NCBI RefSeq assembly: GCF_027107535.1
Contig: NZ_CP114283.1
Coordinates: 6,634,001 to 6,698,000, forward strand
Source: Streptomyces aurantiacus
Lineage (GTDB): Bacteria > Actinomycetota > Actinomycetes > Streptomycetales > Streptomycetaceae
Reading direction: 5' to 3'
DNA length: 64,000 bases
The position numbers and the translations under genes are program-made. The notes under the pieces were generated by a model, which saw only the letters and a list, made by a program, of their open reading frames with translations, was not told the DNA's origin and searched no databases. This document shows positions 62,205 to 64,000 of this stretch, one piece after another (within the stretch, counting starts at the first letter, position 1; each line of letters begins with the position of its first letter).

Positions 62205-63509
62205 ATGGGCGCCCCGGCGCACGGCTCCGACCTGCGGACCGACAGGCCGGAGCGTTCCCGAAGGGCGCTGGTCGCGGGGTCGGTGGGCAATTTCATCGAG
62301 TGGTACGAGTTCGGTGTCTACGGATACTTCGCGACGGTCATCGCCGCCAGGTTCTTCACCCCGGAGGGCGGCAGCGAGGCCGAGGCCCTGGTCAGGACGT
62401 ACGCGTCGTTCGCGCTCGCGTTCTTCTTCCGGCCCGTGGGCGCCGCACTGTTCGGGCGGCTCGGCGACCGGGTCGGGCGCCGTCCCGTGCTCGTCCTGGT
62501 CATCGTCCTCATGACGGCCGCGACGACCCTGATCGGCGTGCTGCCCACGTACGACACGGTGGGCCCCCTCGCGCCCTGGCTGCTCACCCTTCTCCGGGTG
62601 GTCCAAGGCCTGTCCGCGGGAGGGGAGTTCGGCGGGGCGGTGTCGGTGATGACGGAGTTCGCGCCACCGGGCAGGCGAGGGCTGTACGGGTCGTGGCAGT
62701 CGTTCACGGTGGCGCTGGGGCTGCTGGGCGGGGCGGGCGCGGCGGCCCTGCTGGCGACCCTGCTCACCGAGGCGCAGTTGAACTCCTGGGGCTGGCGACT
62801 GCCGTTCCTGCTGACGCTGCCGCTGGGGCTCGGGGCCCTGTGGCTTCGGCTGCGCCTCGACGAGACGCCGTCGTTCCAGGCCCTCCGGGAGGAACTGCGG
62901 CCCGAACGGCCCCCGGGTCGCGAGGTGGCGAAGGCGATCGCGCTCGGGGCGGGGCGCGTCATGGGCTGGGCCGCCGCCGGCTACACGTTCCTCGTCGTGC
63001 TCCCCTCGTACCTGCAGAGCTCTTTGAACGCCTCGTTCCAGCAGGCGCTGGTCGCCACCGTCCTCGCCAACCTGGGCTTCGCGGTCACGATCATCCCGGC
63101 GGGGCTGCTCAGCGACCGGGTCGGGCGGCGGCCGGTGATGCTGACGGGGGCGCTGCTGGTCACCGTGCTCGCGGTCCCGCTGCTCAACCTCCTCCAGGAC
63201 GCGGGCACTTCGGCCGCGTCGAAGAGCGCGGCCGTCTTCGCCGCGGGGGCGATCGTCGGCCTGATGGCGGGGCCGGGCCCCGCGATGCTCTCGGAGATGT
63301 TCCCGACGAGCGTGCGCTACACGGGCCTGGGACTCGCCTACGCCCTGTCCAATGCCGTGTTCTCGGGCTGTGCGGGCCTCATCATCACGGAGTCGGTCAG
63401 GCGGACGGGAAGCGTGGACATTCCGGCGTACTACGCGGCGGTCACGTGCGCCGTGAGCGCGCTCGCGCTGCTGACGCCGCGCAAGAAGCGGGCGCACGAC
63501 GAGAGCTGA
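62205..63509 (+). CDS. MHS family (MFS) metabolite:proton symporter
   Basis: 434-residue membrane transporter with twelve helices. MHS features: SVGNFIEWYEFGVYGYFA (TM1, about aa 27-44), GRLGDRVGRRPVLVLVI (loop 2-3) and GLLSDRVGRRPVML (loop 8-9). Relatives take up shikimate, 2-oxoglutarate, proline/betaine or related acids; the substrate here is open. It stands 24 bases before anmK in the same direction, so a cell-wall sugar is one possibility; aromatic acids, given nearby pca, are another. ATG 62205 has GGGAGGAA upstream. Confidence 0.9.
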   Translation: MGAPAHGSDLRTDRPERSRRALVAGSVGNFIEWYEFGVYGYFATVIAARFFTPEGGSEAEALVRTYASFALAFFFRPVGAALFGRLGDRVGRRPVLVLVIVLMTAATTLIGVLPTYDTVGPLAPWLLTLLRVVQGLSAGGEFGGAVSVMTEFAPPGRRGLYGSWQSFTVALGLLGGAGAAALLATLLTEAQLNSWGWRLPFLLTLPLGLGALWLRLRLDETPSFQALREELRPERPPGREVAKAIALGAGRVMGWAAAGYTFLVVLPSYLQSSLNASFQQALVATVLANLGFAVTIIPAGLLSDRVGRRPVMLTGALLVTVLAVPLLNLLQDAGTSAASKSAAVFAAGAIVGLMAGPGPAMLSEMFPTSVRYTGLGLAYALSNAVFSGCAGLIITESVRRTGSVDIPAYYAAVTCAVSALALLTPRKKRAHDES

Positions 63510-63533
63510 GCAGGTGTCAGAAGGGGTGGGCTG

Positions 63534-64000
63534 ATGCGGGTGATCGGTCTGATGTCCGGCACGTCGTACGACGCGATCGACGCGGCGGCGGCCGATCTGC
63601 GGCTCGACGGGGAGACCCTGGTGCTGCGGCCGCTCGGGACGGTCAGCCGGCCGTACGGGCCGGGACTGCGTGAGGCACTCGCGGCGGCGCTGCCCCCGGC
63701 GGCCACGACCTTCGCCCAGGTGTGCCGGCTGGACACGCTCATCGGGCAGGCCTTCGCCCGGGCCGCGGTCCGCGCCCAGCGCGAACTGTGCGGCGAGCGG
63801 GGCGAACTGGTCGCGTCGCACGGCCAGACCGTCTTCCACTGGGCGGTCGGGGGAGAAGTGCGCGGCACCCTTCAGATCGGACGGCCCGCCTGGATCGCGG
63901 AGGCGACCGGACTGCCCGTGGTCGCCGACTTCCGGCCGCGCGACATCGCCGCGGGGGGCCAGGGGGCGCCGCTGGTGAGCCTGGTCGACCTCCTGTGGCT
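63534..64000 (+). CDS. anmK: Anhydro-N-acetylmuramic acid kinase (3' end outside window)
   Basis: Converts 1,6-anhydro-MurNAc to MurNAc-6-phosphate in peptidoglycan recycling. The first 155 residues are visible and open to the window end. The AnmK N-terminal motif MRVIGLMSGTSYDAIDAAA (nucleotide-binding fold) is clear, followed by LVASHGQTVFHW (about aa 94-105) and TLQIGRPAWIAEATGLPVV and DFRPRDIAAGGQGAPLV. ATG 63534 has AGGGG upstream. Probably co-transcribed with the MHS transporter. Confidence 0.95.
   Translation, partial: MRVIGLMSGTSYDAIDAAAADLRLDGETLVLRPLGTVSRPYGPGLREALAAALPPAATTFAQVCRLDTLIGQAFARAAVRAQRELCGERGELVASHGQTVFHWAVGGEVRGTLQIGRPAWIAEATGLPVVADFRPRDIAAGGQGAPLVSLVDLLW

Overview
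The window is high-GC DNA with GTG/TTG starts, GGAGG-type ribosome binding sites, ATGA/GTGA/TGATG gene overlaps and actinobacterial markers: a WhiB-like protein, an SsgA-like protein, a two-domain small laccase, a pcaV-pcaIJFHGBL cluster and split LigD-type repair genes. It is chromosomal Streptomyces. From memory, the gene order resembles the S. coelicolor SCO6697-SCO67xx interval (pca genes, small laccase, Wbl protein, ssgD, fadAB). No rRNA, tRNA, CRISPR array or prophage was recognised.

Layout. 1-12.7 kb: 3' end of tex, an ABC-F ATPase, an unrecognised protein, a D-amino-acid oxidase, a BCCT osmolyte transporter, two coupled secreted peptidases, an orphan AtpF-like protein and a macro-domain protein. 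12.9-19.5 kb: a MerR regulator facing a four-gene fatty-acid oxidation operon (racemase, acyl-CoA dehydrogenase, fadA, fadB) with a palindromic operator at its promoter. 19.6-26.3 kb: YjbR-like protein, saccharopine-dehydrogenase-like reductase, PfkB kinase, a 48-residue membrane protein, endonuclease V, a secreted YCF48-like beta-propeller, ssgD and a GPP34 protein. 26.3-31.5 kb: an ABC-F ATPase behind a structured leader, a short UvrA paralogue and DDAH. 31.5-39.1 kb: acyl-ACP desaturase under a composite palindrome, a very large repeat-type protein, two adjacent mobile elements each bounded by CTAG, a WhiB-like gene and a VOC protein.

39.5-48.5 kb: a secreted GH64 beta-1,3-glucanase and a LacI repressor sharing an identical operator half, then a small laccase divergent from a coupled pair of large secreted proteins (ThuA + PQQ-type sugar dehydrogenase; cupredoxin + three Ig-like repeats + DUF1080). 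This looks like an extracellular carbohydrate-oxidation and copper-redox module and is the best candidate for an undescribed system. 48.5-52 kb: split NHEJ polymerase and ligase, and a DUF3048 lipoprotein. 52-59.2 kb: MarR repressor pcaV and the complete protocatechuate-to-3-oxoadipate-to-acetyl-CoA/succinyl-CoA pathway as one tightly overlapped operon. 59.3-64 kb: a LuxR-type (LAL) ATPase without its DNA-binding domain, an MHS-family transporter, and the start of anmK.

Coordinates and starts come from reading the sequence. Promoters and operators are inferred from symmetry and spacing and are less certain than the genes. Family names rest on motif recognition, without database searches.
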